A stretch of DNA of 26,658 nucleotides, taken from Clostridiales bacterium (GTDB lineage Bacteria > Bacillota > Clostridia > Oscillospirales > Oscillospiraceae). Below the pieces are notes generated by a model. That model was not told the DNA's origin. It saw only the letters and a list, made by a program, of their open reading frames with translations, and made no database searches. Position 1 is the stretch's first letter; each line of letters begins with the position of its first letter. The stretch spans positions 1 through 26,658 of the forward strand of contig SFEX01000020.1 of assembly GCA_004557075.1 (NCBI GenBank), written 5' to 3'. The position numbers were made by a program, and so were the translations under genes. Positions 1 to 7,178 of the stretch are shown piece after piece.

Positions 1-96
1 GCAGCGCGGCAAAATAGATGCCGGATACCGGAAATCACGTTCTCGTTAACCTCTGGCAATCAACCAACACGAGGACGAGCAATGCTCGCCCCTACG
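1..96. repeat. Interspersed repeat, copy A (edge copy)
   Basis: This stretch is nearly identical, in opposite orientation, to 26453-26547. Both begin GCAGCGCGGCAAAATAGATG (copy B read on the minus strand), share CTCGTTA(A/T)CCTCTGG in the middle, and end with a GC-rich palindrome of the form GGACGAGC-RAT-GCTCGCCCCTACG. It carries no gene. It lies just past the stop of the HAD phosphatase, so its palindrome could act as a transcript end, although no clean T-run follows it. The copy starts at base 1, so its full left extent cannot be seen. Confidence 0.8.
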
Positions 97-131
97 GGTA
101 CAATCTAATTTGTGCAGGCAAAAAATAACTG

Positions 132-779
132 TCAGATATTCTCAAGTGTTTCGAGAAGCTGCTGCGCGCTGTCGGCGATGGGAGCGCCGAAAGTGTCCAA
201 AAGCCGCCTTTCACGAAAGCCCCACGACACAAGAACGCACTTACATCCCGCGTTTTCGGCGGTGCGGAAATCCACGTCGGAGTCGCCGACGTACACGGCG
301 TCGTCCATGTCGCAGCCGAGAGATCGCGCCGTCTCAAAAACGGAGTCGGGCGCGGGCTTTTTGCGCACTCCCTCGCGCTCGCCGACAACGCTGTCGAAAG
401 CGCCGGGGAAGTAGTGCGCGATGAGCTTCTTCGCGGGCTTGTCCGCCTTGTTCGACACGACGCCGAGCATCGCGCCGCGCTCTTTGAGGCTGCGCAAAAG
501 CTCCGGTATGCCCGGATATGGCGCGGTCTTATTTTCACAGTTTGCCGTGTAATGCGTTTTGAACGCGGCAAAGACGCTGTCTGTAAGCTCGGCATCCGTT
601 CCCTCCGGAACGGCGCGCTCTATGAGTTTTCTTATGCCGTTGCCGACAAAGCGCCGCACCTCGTCGAGACTGCGCTCAGGCAGCCCCGCGCTTTTGAGGG
701 CGAAATTTGTCGAAGCGCAAAGATCCTCAAGGGTGTAGAGCAGGGTGCCGTCAAGATCGAAAATAATAAGCTTCTTCAT
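132..779 (-). CDS. HAD-family hydrolase, phosphoglycolate phosphatase-like
   Basis: A 215-aa soluble hydrolase of the haloacid dehalogenase superfamily, Gph/PGP-like class with an alpha-helical cap after motif I. All four motifs can be read: DLDGT near residue 8 (nucleophile Asp and general acid Asp), VVSN (motif II Ser), the Lys in RKKPAPD (motif III) and VGDSDVD (motif IV acidic pair). Length fits the family (about 215-225 aa). The usual Asp four residues after motif I (DGTLxDT) is Tyr here (DGTLLYT). The ATG at 779 is chosen because GGAGAG lies upstream and motif I then begins a few residues in; an upstream in-frame extension would lack homology. A promoter sits at 800-828, divergent from the next gene. 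The substrate cannot be told from sequence: phosphoglycolate, or another small phosphate ester such as a sugar phosphate or pyrophosphate. Confidence 0.88.
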   Translation of the reverse strand: MKKLIIFDLDGTLLYTLEDLCASTNFALKSAGLPERSLDEVRRFVGNGIRKLIERAVPEGTDAELTDSVFAAFKTHYTANCENKTAPYPGIPELLRSLKERGAMLGVVSNKADKPAKKLIAHYFPGAFDSVVGEREGVRKKPAPDSVFETARSLGCDMDDAVYVGDSDVDFRTAENAGCKCVLVSWGFRERRLLDTFGAPIADSAQQLLETLENI

Positions 780-799
780 TATCGGTTTCTCTCCAGAAT

Positions 800-828
800 A
801 TTGTAATATATCCGACAAAGAATTTCAA
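800..828 (-). promoter_or_regulatory. Sigma-A-type promoter for the HAD phosphatase
   Basis: On the minus strand, TTGAAA (823-828), a 17-base spacer and TACAAT (800-805) lie about 20 bases upstream of the phosphatase ATG. The match is by eye only. Confidence 0.6.
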
Positions 829-848
829 GATTGTTCACTAATATTTGA

Positions 849-877
849 TTGACCGTAAAGACATACGGTGCTAAAAT
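849..877 (+). promoter_or_regulatory. Sigma-A-type promoter for the small membrane protein
   Basis: TTGACC (849-854), a 17-base spacer and TAAAAT (872-877), followed about 30 bases later by the ribosome binding site GAAGGGGG and the ATG at 911. It diverges from the promoter at 800-828; the two -35 boxes are about 20 bases apart, so a shared regulator is possible. Confidence 0.6.
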
Positions 878-910
878 ATATAACGATTTTTCGGGAAGGG
901 GGTCTCGGCC

Positions 911-1363
911 ATGGAGGACAAGACCATATTGGAAGAGCTGCTGGACAATTCTCTCGGACATCGTCACGACAATATGAAGATGGACAAGGCGTATCACCTG
1001 TTGTCGGCAGGCGCTATTGCGGAAGCCGATGCCCTGTTCGATGAGATACTGACGGAAGAGCCCTTCAACCGCGACGCGCTGACCGGCAAACGGCTCATAG
1101 CGCGCCAGGCGCGGGTCGAGCAGCGCATGGACAACGCGGGCGAGCGGGTCCACAGGGCAAAGCTTGCCTCGCCGGAGGCAGAGCCTGAACCCGAGGCGGA
1201 GCCGAAACCTAAGCGGAAAAATCCGCTGCGCTCGAAAAAGGTGCTCACGGCGCTCGTCGTGGCGTTTGTGATGTTCTGCGGCCTCGCCGCCGCCTATGTC
1301 GGAACGGGCGGCTTTGACGGCGAAACGGCGGAAAACCCGCCTGAGTACAGTCAGCAGCAGTAA
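911..1363 (+). CDS. Small membrane-anchored protein, TPR-like N-terminus
   Basis: 150 aa, not recognised as a named family. Residues 1-75 are helical and charged; residues from about 27 to 62 (AYHLLSAG.IAEADALFDEILTEEPFNRDAL) read like one and a half tetratricopeptide-type helices, as in proteins that have a zf-HC2 or TPR module before a membrane anchor. Residues 95-112 form a Glu/Pro/Lys-rich linker, followed by one hydrophobic segment (about 113-132, LTALVVAFVMFCGLAAAYVG) and a short polar tail ending in QQQ. There is no signal peptide, so the N-terminal part is probably cytoplasmic and the tail outside. The gene stands alone with its own promoter (849-877) and a strong terminator (1381-1415). 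RBS-like AAGGGGG lies upstream of the ATG. Function unknown. Confidence 0.7.
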   Translation: MEDKTILEELLDNSLGHRHDNMKMDKAYHLLSAGAIAEADALFDEILTEEPFNRDALTGKRLIARQARVEQRMDNAGERVHRAKLASPEAEPEPEAEPKPKRKNPLRSKKVLTALVVAFVMFCGLAAAYVGTGGFDGETAENPPEYSQQQ

Positions 1364-1380
1364 ATAGAAATAGAACTTTA

Positions 1381-1415
1381 GCCGTCGTATGGTTTTTGCC
1401 ATACGGCGGCTTTTT
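1381..1415 (+). terminator. Intrinsic terminator after the small membrane protein
   Basis: The stem GCCGTCGTATGG / CCATACGGCGGC (one mismatch or wobble) with a 6-base loop is followed by TTTTT. It sits between convergent genes. Read on the other strand it lacks a good T-run, so it is mainly a plus-strand terminator. Confidence 0.85.
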
Positions 1416-1426
1416 CATTTATGATA

Positions 1427-2380
1427 TCAATAGAAGCTCGCCACCGGGTTTTCCGGAACAGCGCAGTCCTCGTGGGAGACGAAGGTCAGCACCGGCCCCT
1501 TACCGCCGTAAGCGCGGCTGAACTTATGGTTGACGCGGGCGGTCAGAATGTGCCACGAATCGCCCACGATATCGTCCGAGTGCTCCCACTTGCAGATAAG
1601 CCCTGCAAACTGGATATCGTCGGCGCAGCATGCCATGACGTGACGGCCGACGATGAAGCTGCCCTCGGGCACCTTCTTGCGCTTGAGGTAGCGGCACTTG
1701 AAGCGCACGATCTTGTTCTCGTACTTCTTCGTCTCCTCGGACAGGTCGCGGTACCAGATGGCGAAATCGTCGTCGCCTATCTCGATAACGGGCGCGTTGA
1801 TATCAAACGGCAGGGGATCCTCGATCTCGTCGTAGCGCACTGTGCCGTCGGCGTATTCATAGGCGATGTCGCTGCGCCGGGACGCGCCGCGCACGAGCTT
1901 GTGCAGGCTCATCTGGTCGATGCTGTCGTTGTAGCGGTTAAACACGACAAGCTCCGCGCTCTTGAGCTTATCATACACAAGGTTTCGCATATTCGCGTTG
2001 TAGCTCTCGATAGTCCTTGCGTCCGCGAAGAAAAACTCCTGATAGACCATCCAGAACTCCGGCAGAGCCTGGTACAGATCATCGAGCATCCACATGCCGT
2101 TATACTCGATAACTACCCGCTCGCAGCGGTTCTCGTCCAGCCACTTGCGCAGAGCGCCGCGGGTAAGCTCTTTCTGATCCTCGACGACCTGGATGAACAC
2201 GTTCGGCGCGGAGAACTGGTCGGGGGCGTATTCCTCCTCGCCCTCCTCGCAGACTATAAGCAGGGTGCGCTCGCCGCTGTTAAAGCGCTTGTCCTCGAGC
2301 GTCTCCTGAATAAATTTTGTTTTTCCGCTCTCAAGAAAGCCTGTGAACAGAAATACGGGAATGTCTCTAACTTCACTCAA
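1427..2380 (-). CDS. CobW-like P-loop GTPase with DUF1980_C-like C-terminus
   Basis: 317 aa. The N-terminal half is a COG0523/CobW-like P-loop domain with Walker A GFLESGKT (14-21). The metal-binding CxCC motif of that family is absent: where it would follow, the chain reads LLIVCEEGEEEY. The usual NKxD-type base-recognition motif is degenerate (NRYN). The C-terminal part (about 215-317) resembles the C-terminal domain of YcgQ/TIGR03943 (DUF1980) proteins: GRHVMACCADD (245-255) with a Cys-Cys pair, then a beta-rich tail with Gly and Pro positions typical of that fold. The start is a TTG with AAGGAG ten bases upstream, overlapping the upstream CobW gene by 8 bases, so the two are translationally coupled. 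Likely a partner of that protein in metal (zinc?) trafficking; the fusion reading is inference from motifs. Confidence 0.75.
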   Translation of the reverse strand: MSEVRDIPVFLFTGFLESGKTKFIQETLEDKRFNSGERTLLIVCEEGEEEYAPDQFSAPNVFIQVVEDQKELTRGALRKWLDENRCERVVIEYNGMWMLDDLYQALPEFWMVYQEFFFADARTIESYNANMRNLVYDKLKSAELVVFNRYNDSIDQMSLHKLVRGASRRSDIAYEYADGTVRYDEIEDPLPFDINAPVIEIGDDDFAIWYRDLSEETKKYENKIVRFKCRYLKRKKVPEGSFIVGRHVMACCADDIQFAGLICKWEHSDDIVGDSWHILTARVNHKFSRAYGGKGPVLTFVSHEDCAVPENPVASFY

Positions 2381-3434
2381 TATTAAACAGCTCCTTAATA
2401 GCCTGCTCGTTTATTTTTGAGCCGATGACGCACAGTCTGCCCGTGACGGCGGCTCCGCCGCGGCGAATATCGCTCTCGCCGGGGACGTAGTCGAAGTATA
2501 TCCACTGACCGTCGGTTGCATCGACAAAGCCCTTGGCGCGGAGAATGATGCCGTACTTCTCCTCATCACCCAGCTTTGACAGAATGTCGCGAAGCTCGTC
2601 CTCGGAGAACTTTTTCGGAGTCTCAACGCCCCATGAGGTGAATACCTCGTCGGCGTGGTGGTCGTGACCGCAGCCGCAGTGCTCGCCGTGCTCGTGGTCG
2701 TGGTCATGGTGATGCTCGTGGTCGTGATCGTGATGATGCTCATGCTCATGGTCGTGGTCATGGCCGCAGCCGCAGTGCTCGTCGTGCTCATGATGATGCT
2801 CGTGCTCGTGGTGGTGCTCCATCTCCTGCATGGTGGTAGACAGGGAATCGACGCGGTCCATAACGGCGACTATCTGCTCGCCGCCAAGCTCTGCCCAGGG
2901 GGTGGTTATAATGGTCGCGTTGGGGTTTAGCTGGCTGAGCATCGCGCTTGCGGCGACTACCTTGCCGTCGGATGCGGTATCGGTGCGGCTGAGCACGATG
3001 ACGTCGGCGTGCTGCACCTGATCGTTGAAGAACTCGCCGAAGTTGCGGATGTACATGCGGCACTTGCCCGCGTCAACGACGGTGACCTTCGCGCCGATCT
3101 CGCAGCCCTCGACACCGGCGACGGCCTTTGCAACGTCGGAGAGCTTGCCCACGCCGGACGGCTCGATGATGATGCGGTCGGGCGCGTATTCGGCGATGAC
3201 CTTCTTGAGCGCCTCGGTGAAATCGCCCACGAGGGTGCAGCAGATGCAGCCGGAGTTCATCTCGGTTATCTGCACGCCGGCGTCCTTGAGGAAACCGCCG
3301 TCGATGGCGATCTCGCCGAACTCGTTCTCAATGAGGACGAGCTTTTCGTTTTTATAGCCCTCTGCGATAAGCTTGCGTATAAGCGTGGTTTTGCCCGCGC
3401 CGAGGAAGCCGGAAAAAATGTCTATCTTAGTCAA
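2373..3434 (-). CDS. CobW/COG0523 GTP-binding metallochaperone, His-rich
   Basis: 353 aa. Walker A GFLGAGKTT (9-17), the family-defining SGCICC metal site (C63, C65, C66), IIIEPSGVG (88-96, switch/Walker B region) and SRTD (149-152) in the NKxD position. A CobW C-terminal domain occupies about 265-353. Between the domains, residues 206-260 are almost entirely His, Asp, Glu, Cys and Gly, with two EHCGCGHDH units, as in zinc-handling members (ZagA/YciC, YeiR, CobW types). Known members hydrolyse GTP and deliver Zn, Co or other metals to target proteins in the cytoplasm. The start chosen is TTG at 3434, because GGAGG lies 8 bases upstream; a TTG five codons earlier would overlap that site. First gene of a two-gene operon with its own promoter at 3475-3502. 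I see no clear Zur box, so zinc control is unproven. Confidence 0.92.
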   Translation of the reverse strand: MTKIDIFSGFLGAGKTTLIRKLIAEGYKNEKLVLIENEFGEIAIDGGFLKDAGVQITEMNSGCICCTLVGDFTEALKKVIAEYAPDRIIIEPSGVGKLSDVAKAVAGVEGCEIGAKVTVVDAGKCRMYIRNFGEFFNDQVQHADVIVLSRTDTASDGKVVAASAMLSQLNPNATIITTPWAELGGEQIVAVMDRVDSLSTTMQEMEHHHEHEHHHEHDEHCGCGHDHDHEHEHHHDHDHEHHHDHDHEHGEHCGCGHDHHADEVFTSWGVETPKKFSEDELRDILSKLGDEEKYGIILRAKGFVDATDGQWIYFDYVPGESDIRRGGAAVTGRLCVIGSKINEQAIKELFNIE

Positions 3435-3474
3435 GGATATTACCTCCAATTAATAATGTTCTATCAAATAATTA

Positions 3475-3502
3475 ATTATAGCACAAATTTTTATTTTTGC
3501 AA
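3475..3502 (-). promoter_or_regulatory. Sigma-A-type promoter for the CobW pair
   Basis: On the minus strand, TTGCAA (3497-3502), a 16-base spacer and a perfect TATAAT (3475-3480). The following leader is very AT-rich and contains AATTAAT and ATTAATT in inverted orientation, which could be an operator, but it does not match a Zur consensus that I know. Confidence 0.65.
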
Positions 3503-3542
3503 ACTGCTGACGCAGGGGCGATTCGCGTTGAGATTGGCAGTA

Positions 3543-3700
3543 GTCGTTATTGCGTCAGCCCGAATATAAACAATGGCAATAAACAAAACAACGGAGGCAA
3601 CCAAATGATTGCCTCCGAAAGTTTTATGCGCATTAATTGAACGCGCGAGTGCAAAAACGATTATTGCCAATGTTACCGGTCGGGCTGACGCAAAAACGAC
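3543..3700. repeat. Palindromic intergenic element, copy 1
   Basis: The arms 3543-3582 and 3661-3700 are inverted copies: 20 of 21 outer bases match (GTCGTTATTGCGTCAGCCCGA against its partner) and all nine inner bases TGGCAATAA match, with about ten unrelated bases between. The centre holds a separate perfect 8-bp hairpin (3593-3616) and the sequence GCGCGAGTGCA. The right half recurs in the element at 22921-23097. There is no coding sequence. The shape is that of a small non-autonomous, MITE-like or REP/BIME-like repeat. It ends about 27 bases past the putP stop. Confidence 0.75.
3580..3616 (-). terminator. Probable putP terminator inside repeat copy 1
   Basis: Read on the minus strand: stem GGAGGCAA, 8-base loop, TTGCCTCC, then GTTGTTTTGTTT. 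The T-rich but interrupted tail makes it a plausible intrinsic terminator for putP, about 110 bases past its stop and embedded in the palindromic repeat. Confidence 0.5.
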
Positions 3701-3726
3701 TCTTTAAAATGTTGCAACGAATTGAA

Positions 3727-5259
3727 TTACTTGCTGACGGACTCGAACTCTGCGACTATTTCCGCGTCGGGAGCCTTGGTGAGCAGCGACACGACGACGA
3801 TGAAGATGCAGGAGATCACAAACGCCGGGAGCAGCTCGTAAATCGCGAGTACGCCGCCCATGGGAGCGATCGCGTACTTCCAGATGAACACCATTGCCGC
3901 GCCCGAGAACATACCGGCGATGGCGCCCCACTTATTGCAGCGCTTCCAGAACAGGCCGAAGAGCATGATCGGCCCGAAGGTTGCGCCGAAGCCCGCCCAC
4001 GCGAAGGATACGATTGAGAAGATGGAGCTTTCCGGATCGAGGGCAAACAGCACGCCGAGGACGGCGATGCAGATGACCGCTATGCGGGCGATGAGCATGC
4101 TCTTCTTGTCGGAGAGCTTGATGCCCAGAACGTCGGTGACGATGTTGTGCGTAACGCCGGAGGCGGCGGCCAGAAGCTGTGCGTCGGCGGTGGACATCGT
4201 GGCGGCGAGGATGCCCGCCAGCAGGATGCCGGCAATGATTGCGAAGAAGGCGCCGTGAGAGGCGATTATCTGAGCGACGGAGGGGATGAGGTTCTCGGCA
4301 GCGGAGGAGCTTGCGAACATCTCGATAGCTCCGGCCTTTGCCATGCCGTAGCCGACGATGCCGATGACGACCGCGACGGCGAGGGAGATAACGACCCAGA
4401 CCGTGCCGACGCGGCGGGAGGTCTTGAGCTTATTCTCGTCGTTTATCGCCATGAAGTGGGTCAGGATGTGAGGCATGCCGAAGTAGCCGAGCGCCCACGC
4501 GATGGTGGAGGCGATATCAAGCGGCGCGTAGGCCGCAGCCTCTGTGCTCTCGATGGAGGTTCTTGAGAACATATCCAGATATCCGGGGATCTCGGAGGCG
4601 TTTGCGATAACCTGATCCCAGCCGCCGGCGACGTTGATGCCGAATATGACGACGACGATCAGAGTGACAGTCATGACGATGCTCTGGATAAGGCTCGTGA
4701 CGGAGGCCGCCATGAAGCCGCCGAGGGAGGTGTAGGCCACGATAACGATCGCGGAGATGAGCATCGCTGCGGTGTAGTCGAAGCCGAACAGACCGCTGAA
4801 GAGCTTGCCGCAGGCGACGAAGCCGGAGGCGGTGTAGACAACGAAGAAGACGATTATCATCACGGCGCCGAAGGTCTCGATGATCTTTGTGTTGTCACGG
4901 AAACGGCGGGCGATGAAATCGGGAACTGTGATGGCGTTGACCTTAACCGAGTAGCGGCGCAGACGCTTTGCCACGAACAGCCAGTTAAGATATGTGCCGA
5001 TGATAAGGCCGATAGCCGTCCAGCTCGCTTCCGCGATGCCGCAGAAGAACGCAAGCCCCGGAACGCCCATGAGCAGCCACGCGCTCATATCGGACGCCTC
5101 GGTGGACAGCGCCGTAACGATAGGACCGAGCTTTCTGCCGCCGAGATAGAAGTCGCCGGCGTTGGACTGATCCTTGGAATAAATAAGGCCGATAACGAGC
5201 ATACCCACGAGGTACACGCCGATAGCGACCAGTATACATACCATAATACCTGATGTCAT
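3727..5259 (-). CDS. putP: Sodium/proline symporter PutP
   Basis: 510 aa, matching the usual PutP length (about 500). This is an SSS-family (solute:sodium symporter) membrane protein with about 13 hydrophobic segments. PutP signatures are strong: GRKLGPIVTALS near residue 41, ASDMSAWLLMG (55-65) carrying D57 and S59 (equivalent to the Na+ ligands D55 and S57 of E. coli PutP), LNWLFVAKRLR, and AATMSTADAQLL with S356/T357 (equivalent to S340/T341). It imports proline with Na+. The start is ATG 5259 with GAGGAAAG upstream; the frame stays open further upstream but that part covers the promoter and has no homology. It is divergent from a LysR regulator with a palindrome between them, so control by that regulator is likely. 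A different amino or organic acid substrate is possible but less likely. Confidence 0.93.
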   Translation of the reverse strand: MTSGIMVCILVAIGVYLVGMLVIGLIYSKDQSNAGDFYLGGRKLGPIVTALSTEASDMSAWLLMGVPGLAFFCGIAEASWTAIGLIIGTYLNWLFVAKRLRRYSVKVNAITVPDFIARRFRDNTKIIETFGAVMIIVFFVVYTASGFVACGKLFSGLFGFDYTAAMLISAIVIVAYTSLGGFMAASVTSLIQSIVMTVTLIVVVIFGINVAGGWDQVIANASEIPGYLDMFSRTSIESTEAAAYAPLDIASTIAWALGYFGMPHILTHFMAINDENKLKTSRRVGTVWVVISLAVAVVIGIVGYGMAKAGAIEMFASSSAAENLIPSVAQIIASHGAFFAIIAGILLAGILAATMSTADAQLLAAASGVTHNIVTDVLGIKLSDKKSMLIARIAVICIAVLGVLFALDPESSIFSIVSFAWAGFGATFGPIMLFGLFWKRCNKWGAIAGMFSGAAMVFIWKYAIAPMGGVLAIYELLPAFVISCIFIVVVSLLTKAPDAEIVAEFESVSK

Positions 5260-5298
5260 AATTTCTTTCCTCAACTCTCTATTTTTTGCGATGTTTGA

Positions 5299-5327
5299 AT
5301 TATAGCGGCGCAAAATTGCGGTTGCAA
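5299..5327 (-). promoter_or_regulatory. putP promoter
   Basis: On the minus strand, TTGCAA (5322-5327), an exact 17-base spacer and TATAAT (5299-5304), about 40 bases upstream of the putP ATG. Confidence 0.75.
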
Positions 5328-5348
5328 GGGCAAAAACCGGGAAAAACC

Positions 5349-5376
5349 TTGATTTTTTCAAAAAAATCGCTATACT
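5349..5376 (+). promoter_or_regulatory. lysR promoter
   Basis: TTGATT (5349-5354), a 16-base spacer and TATACT (5371-5376). The palindrome at 5392-5415 falls just after the expected start point, which would suit autorepression. Confidence 0.6.
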
Positions 5377-5391
5377 ATTATTATCCCTAAT

Positions 5392-5415
5392 ATAATTCAT
5401 GTTAATATGAATTAT
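5392..5415. promoter_or_regulatory. Candidate LysR-type operator between putP and lysR
   Basis: A perfect inverted repeat, ATAATTCAT - 6 bases - ATGAATTAT, in the 187-bp divergent intergenic region. LysR regulators commonly bind a partly symmetric site in the region shared with a divergent target. This one is symmetric, but its spacing does not fit the textbook T-N11-A form exactly. Confidence 0.5.
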
Positions 5416-5446
5416 TTTCATGCATCTACAAAAGAGAGGCAGAGCC

Positions 5447-6316
5447 ATGATATCAAAATACGAGGCATTGGCCAAGGTGGTGGAGCTTGGCAGCCTGACG
5501 AAGGCAGCAGAGGCGCTCGGCTGCACGCAGTCGGCTGTAAGCCACGCGATAAGCAATCTTGAGAGCGAATTCGGCTTCGCGATATTAAAACGCTCCCGCG
5601 CGGGGGTGCGTCTGACGAGCGAGGGCGAGAGAATCATGCCGCCGGTACGCGGAATGCTAAACTACGAAGAGCAGCTCAAGCAGACCGTCTCCGCGATACG
5701 CGGCCTTGATTTCGGCACCGTGCGCATCGGCGCGTTTACCTCCGTCGCTGTACACTGGCTGCCGAGCGTCATCAAGGAGTTTCAGAGCGATTATCCAAAT
5801 GTGGATATAAAACTGCTCAACGGCGACTATCACGACGTTGAGCAGTGGATAATAGAGGGCAGTGTTGATTTGGGCTTTGTGAACGTACCGGCGGATCTCG
5901 GCTGTGAGTGCGTGCCGCTGATGGAGGACAGACTGCTTGCCATTCTGCCGCGCGATCACAAGTTCGCGTCGTATCCGAAGTTTCCGCTCGTCGAGTGCGA
6001 GACGGAGGCATTTATAACTCTGCTCGAGACTTCAAACCACGACGCGAACAAGGCGCTGTCGGCGGCGGGGATAAAGCCGAACATCCGCTTCTCGACCAAG
6101 GACGACTACGCGATAATCGCCATGGTGGAGCAGGGCTTGGGCATATCCATCATGCCGGAGCTGCTGCTCAAGGGCAGGCACGATGATGTCGTGATACGCG
6201 AGCTTGTGCCGCCGTCAAAGCGAACCATCGGCCTTGCCATACCCGAAACGAGCAAGGCAAGCCCCGCGACGCGCAGATTCGCCGACTATATTGTAAAGTG
6301 GGTCACTGAGCATTGA
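5447..6316 (+). CDS. LysR-family transcriptional regulator
   Basis: 289 aa, typical LTTR length. The N-terminal winged HTH covers residues 1-60 (MISKYEALAKVVELGSLTKA, then ALGCTQSAVSHAISNLE), with the linker helix to about 85. The effector-binding domain of periplasmic-binding-protein fold starts at GTVRIGAF and includes DLGFVN and GLGISIMPELLL. The ATG at 5447 is preferred over one nine codons earlier because GAGAGGC lies 7 bases upstream. It is divergent from putP, with its own promoter and a palindrome between, so it probably controls putP in response to proline or a related amino acid; this is inferred from position only. Its stop lies 13 bases from the stop of the convergent metallophosphoesterase, with no room for a terminator. 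Confidence 0.93.
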   Translation: MISKYEALAKVVELGSLTKAAEALGCTQSAVSHAISNLESEFGFAILKRSRAGVRLTSEGERIMPPVRGMLNYEEQLKQTVSAIRGLDFGTVRIGAFTSVAVHWLPSVIKEFQSDYPNVDIKLLNGDYHDVEQWIIEGSVDLGFVNVPADLGCECVPLMEDRLLAILPRDHKFASYPKFPLVECETEAFITLLETSNHDANKALSAAGIKPNIRFSTKDDYAIIAMVEQGLGISIMPELLLKGRHDDVVIRELVPPSKRTIGLAIPETSKASPATRRFADYIVKWVTEH

Positions 6317-6329
6317 TAAGATGCTGCTG

Positions 6330-7178
6330 TCAGCGAAGGTTTATAACGCAGATCTCCGGCTTGTTGAAAACGCGGGGTATGGCCTCGTAGCCGGCGAGAC
6401 CGGCGGTGATGATGAGCTGAAGCCTGCCATCGACAACGAAGCTGCCGCAGTCATATTTGGGGAAAAGCCCCTGCGTCGGCGCGACAAGCCCGCCGATGAG
6501 CGGAAGCCGCACAACGCCGCCGTGGGTGTGGCCGCTGATGTACAGGTCGGCGTTCCAGCGCTCCCGTGCGCTGTCGGAAATCAGGTTCTCCGGCATGTGC
6601 ATGAGCACGATTGCAGGTGTGTCCGTGCTGCCGATTTCCTCCTGCATTTCGTAGTCAAGCTCCTCATCCCAATTGGAGCTGCGGTAGTGACCGCTGGTGC
6701 CGCCGACGCGAACGATGTTCCCGCCGATCTCGGTCTCGACATAGTTATCATACAGGACAAAGATCCCCGTTTCAGCGATCCTGTCCAAAAGCTCCTCGCC
6801 GTGCTGGGCCATGTAATCGACCTCGTGGTTGCCGGTGGAGTAGTATACCGGCGCGATCTCCTGCAATTTAACGAGCAGCCGCAGGAACCGCTGAATATCG
6901 TCCTCGTCCGCGCTGCGGCTTATCATGTCGCCCACGGCGAATATGGCGTCGGGCTTCTGGCGGGAGATCAGGGCAAGCAGCTCGCTGTTGTCCTCGCCGT
7001 ATTCCTTCGAGTGCAGGTCGGATATTGCGACTATCCTTGCGGGTGTCTCGATCCCGTCGATATGCACGTCATATTCGGTGCTCTTCAGCTCCTTTGAGCA
7101 TATGACTGCGGAGATCGCCGACGCTCCTGCGGCAAGGACGATGATGGCTATCAAGATAATTTTAAGCATTTTTTTCAT
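6330..7178 (-). CDS. Membrane-anchored metallophosphoesterase (YkuE-like)
   Basis: 282 aa. An uncleaved signal anchor at about residues 5-27 is followed by a calcineurin-like phosphoesterase domain, so the enzyme faces outward. The dinuclear metal ligands are all visible: D54 and H56 (SDLHS), D84 (VGDMI), N117/H118 (GNHE), H194 (LMHMP), H217/H219 (SGHTHGG). Close relatives are YkuE-type enzymes (reported UDP-2,3-diacylglucosamine or phospholipid phosphoesterases), but the substrate here is unknown. The ATG overlaps the stop of the NTP_transf_5 gene by four bases (ATGA), which ties it to the end of the polysaccharide cluster. It is convergent with the LysR gene. Confidence 0.88.
   Translation of the reverse strand: MKKMLKIILIAIIVLAAGASAISAVICSKELKSTEYDVHIDGIETPARIVAISDLHSKEYGEDNSELLALISRQKPDAIFAVGDMISRSADEDDIQRFLRLLVKLQEIAPVYYSTGNHEVDYMAQHGEELLDRIAETGIFVLYDNYVETEIGGNIVRVGGTSGHYRSSNWDEELDYEMQEEIGSTDTPAIVLMHMPENLISDSARERWNADLYISGHTHGGVVRLPLIGGLVAPTQGLFPKYDCGSFVVDGRLQLIITAGLAGYEAIPRVFNKPEICVINLR

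Noticed and set aside
1421..2386. Long plus-strand open frame opposite the CobW-like gene
   Set aside because: It is the antisense shadow of a gene with clear motifs and coupled translation; the plus-strand product has no recognisable domain and no ribosome binding site.
2655..2930. Val/Met-rich plus-strand open frame
   Set aside because: It is the reverse complement of the His/Asp codon tract of the CobW gene, which gives GTG/ATG repeats.
5260..5637. N-terminal extension of putP to 636 aa
   Set aside because: The extension covers the promoter and the start of the lysR gene; PutP homology and a GAGGAAAG ribosome binding site both place the start at 5259.
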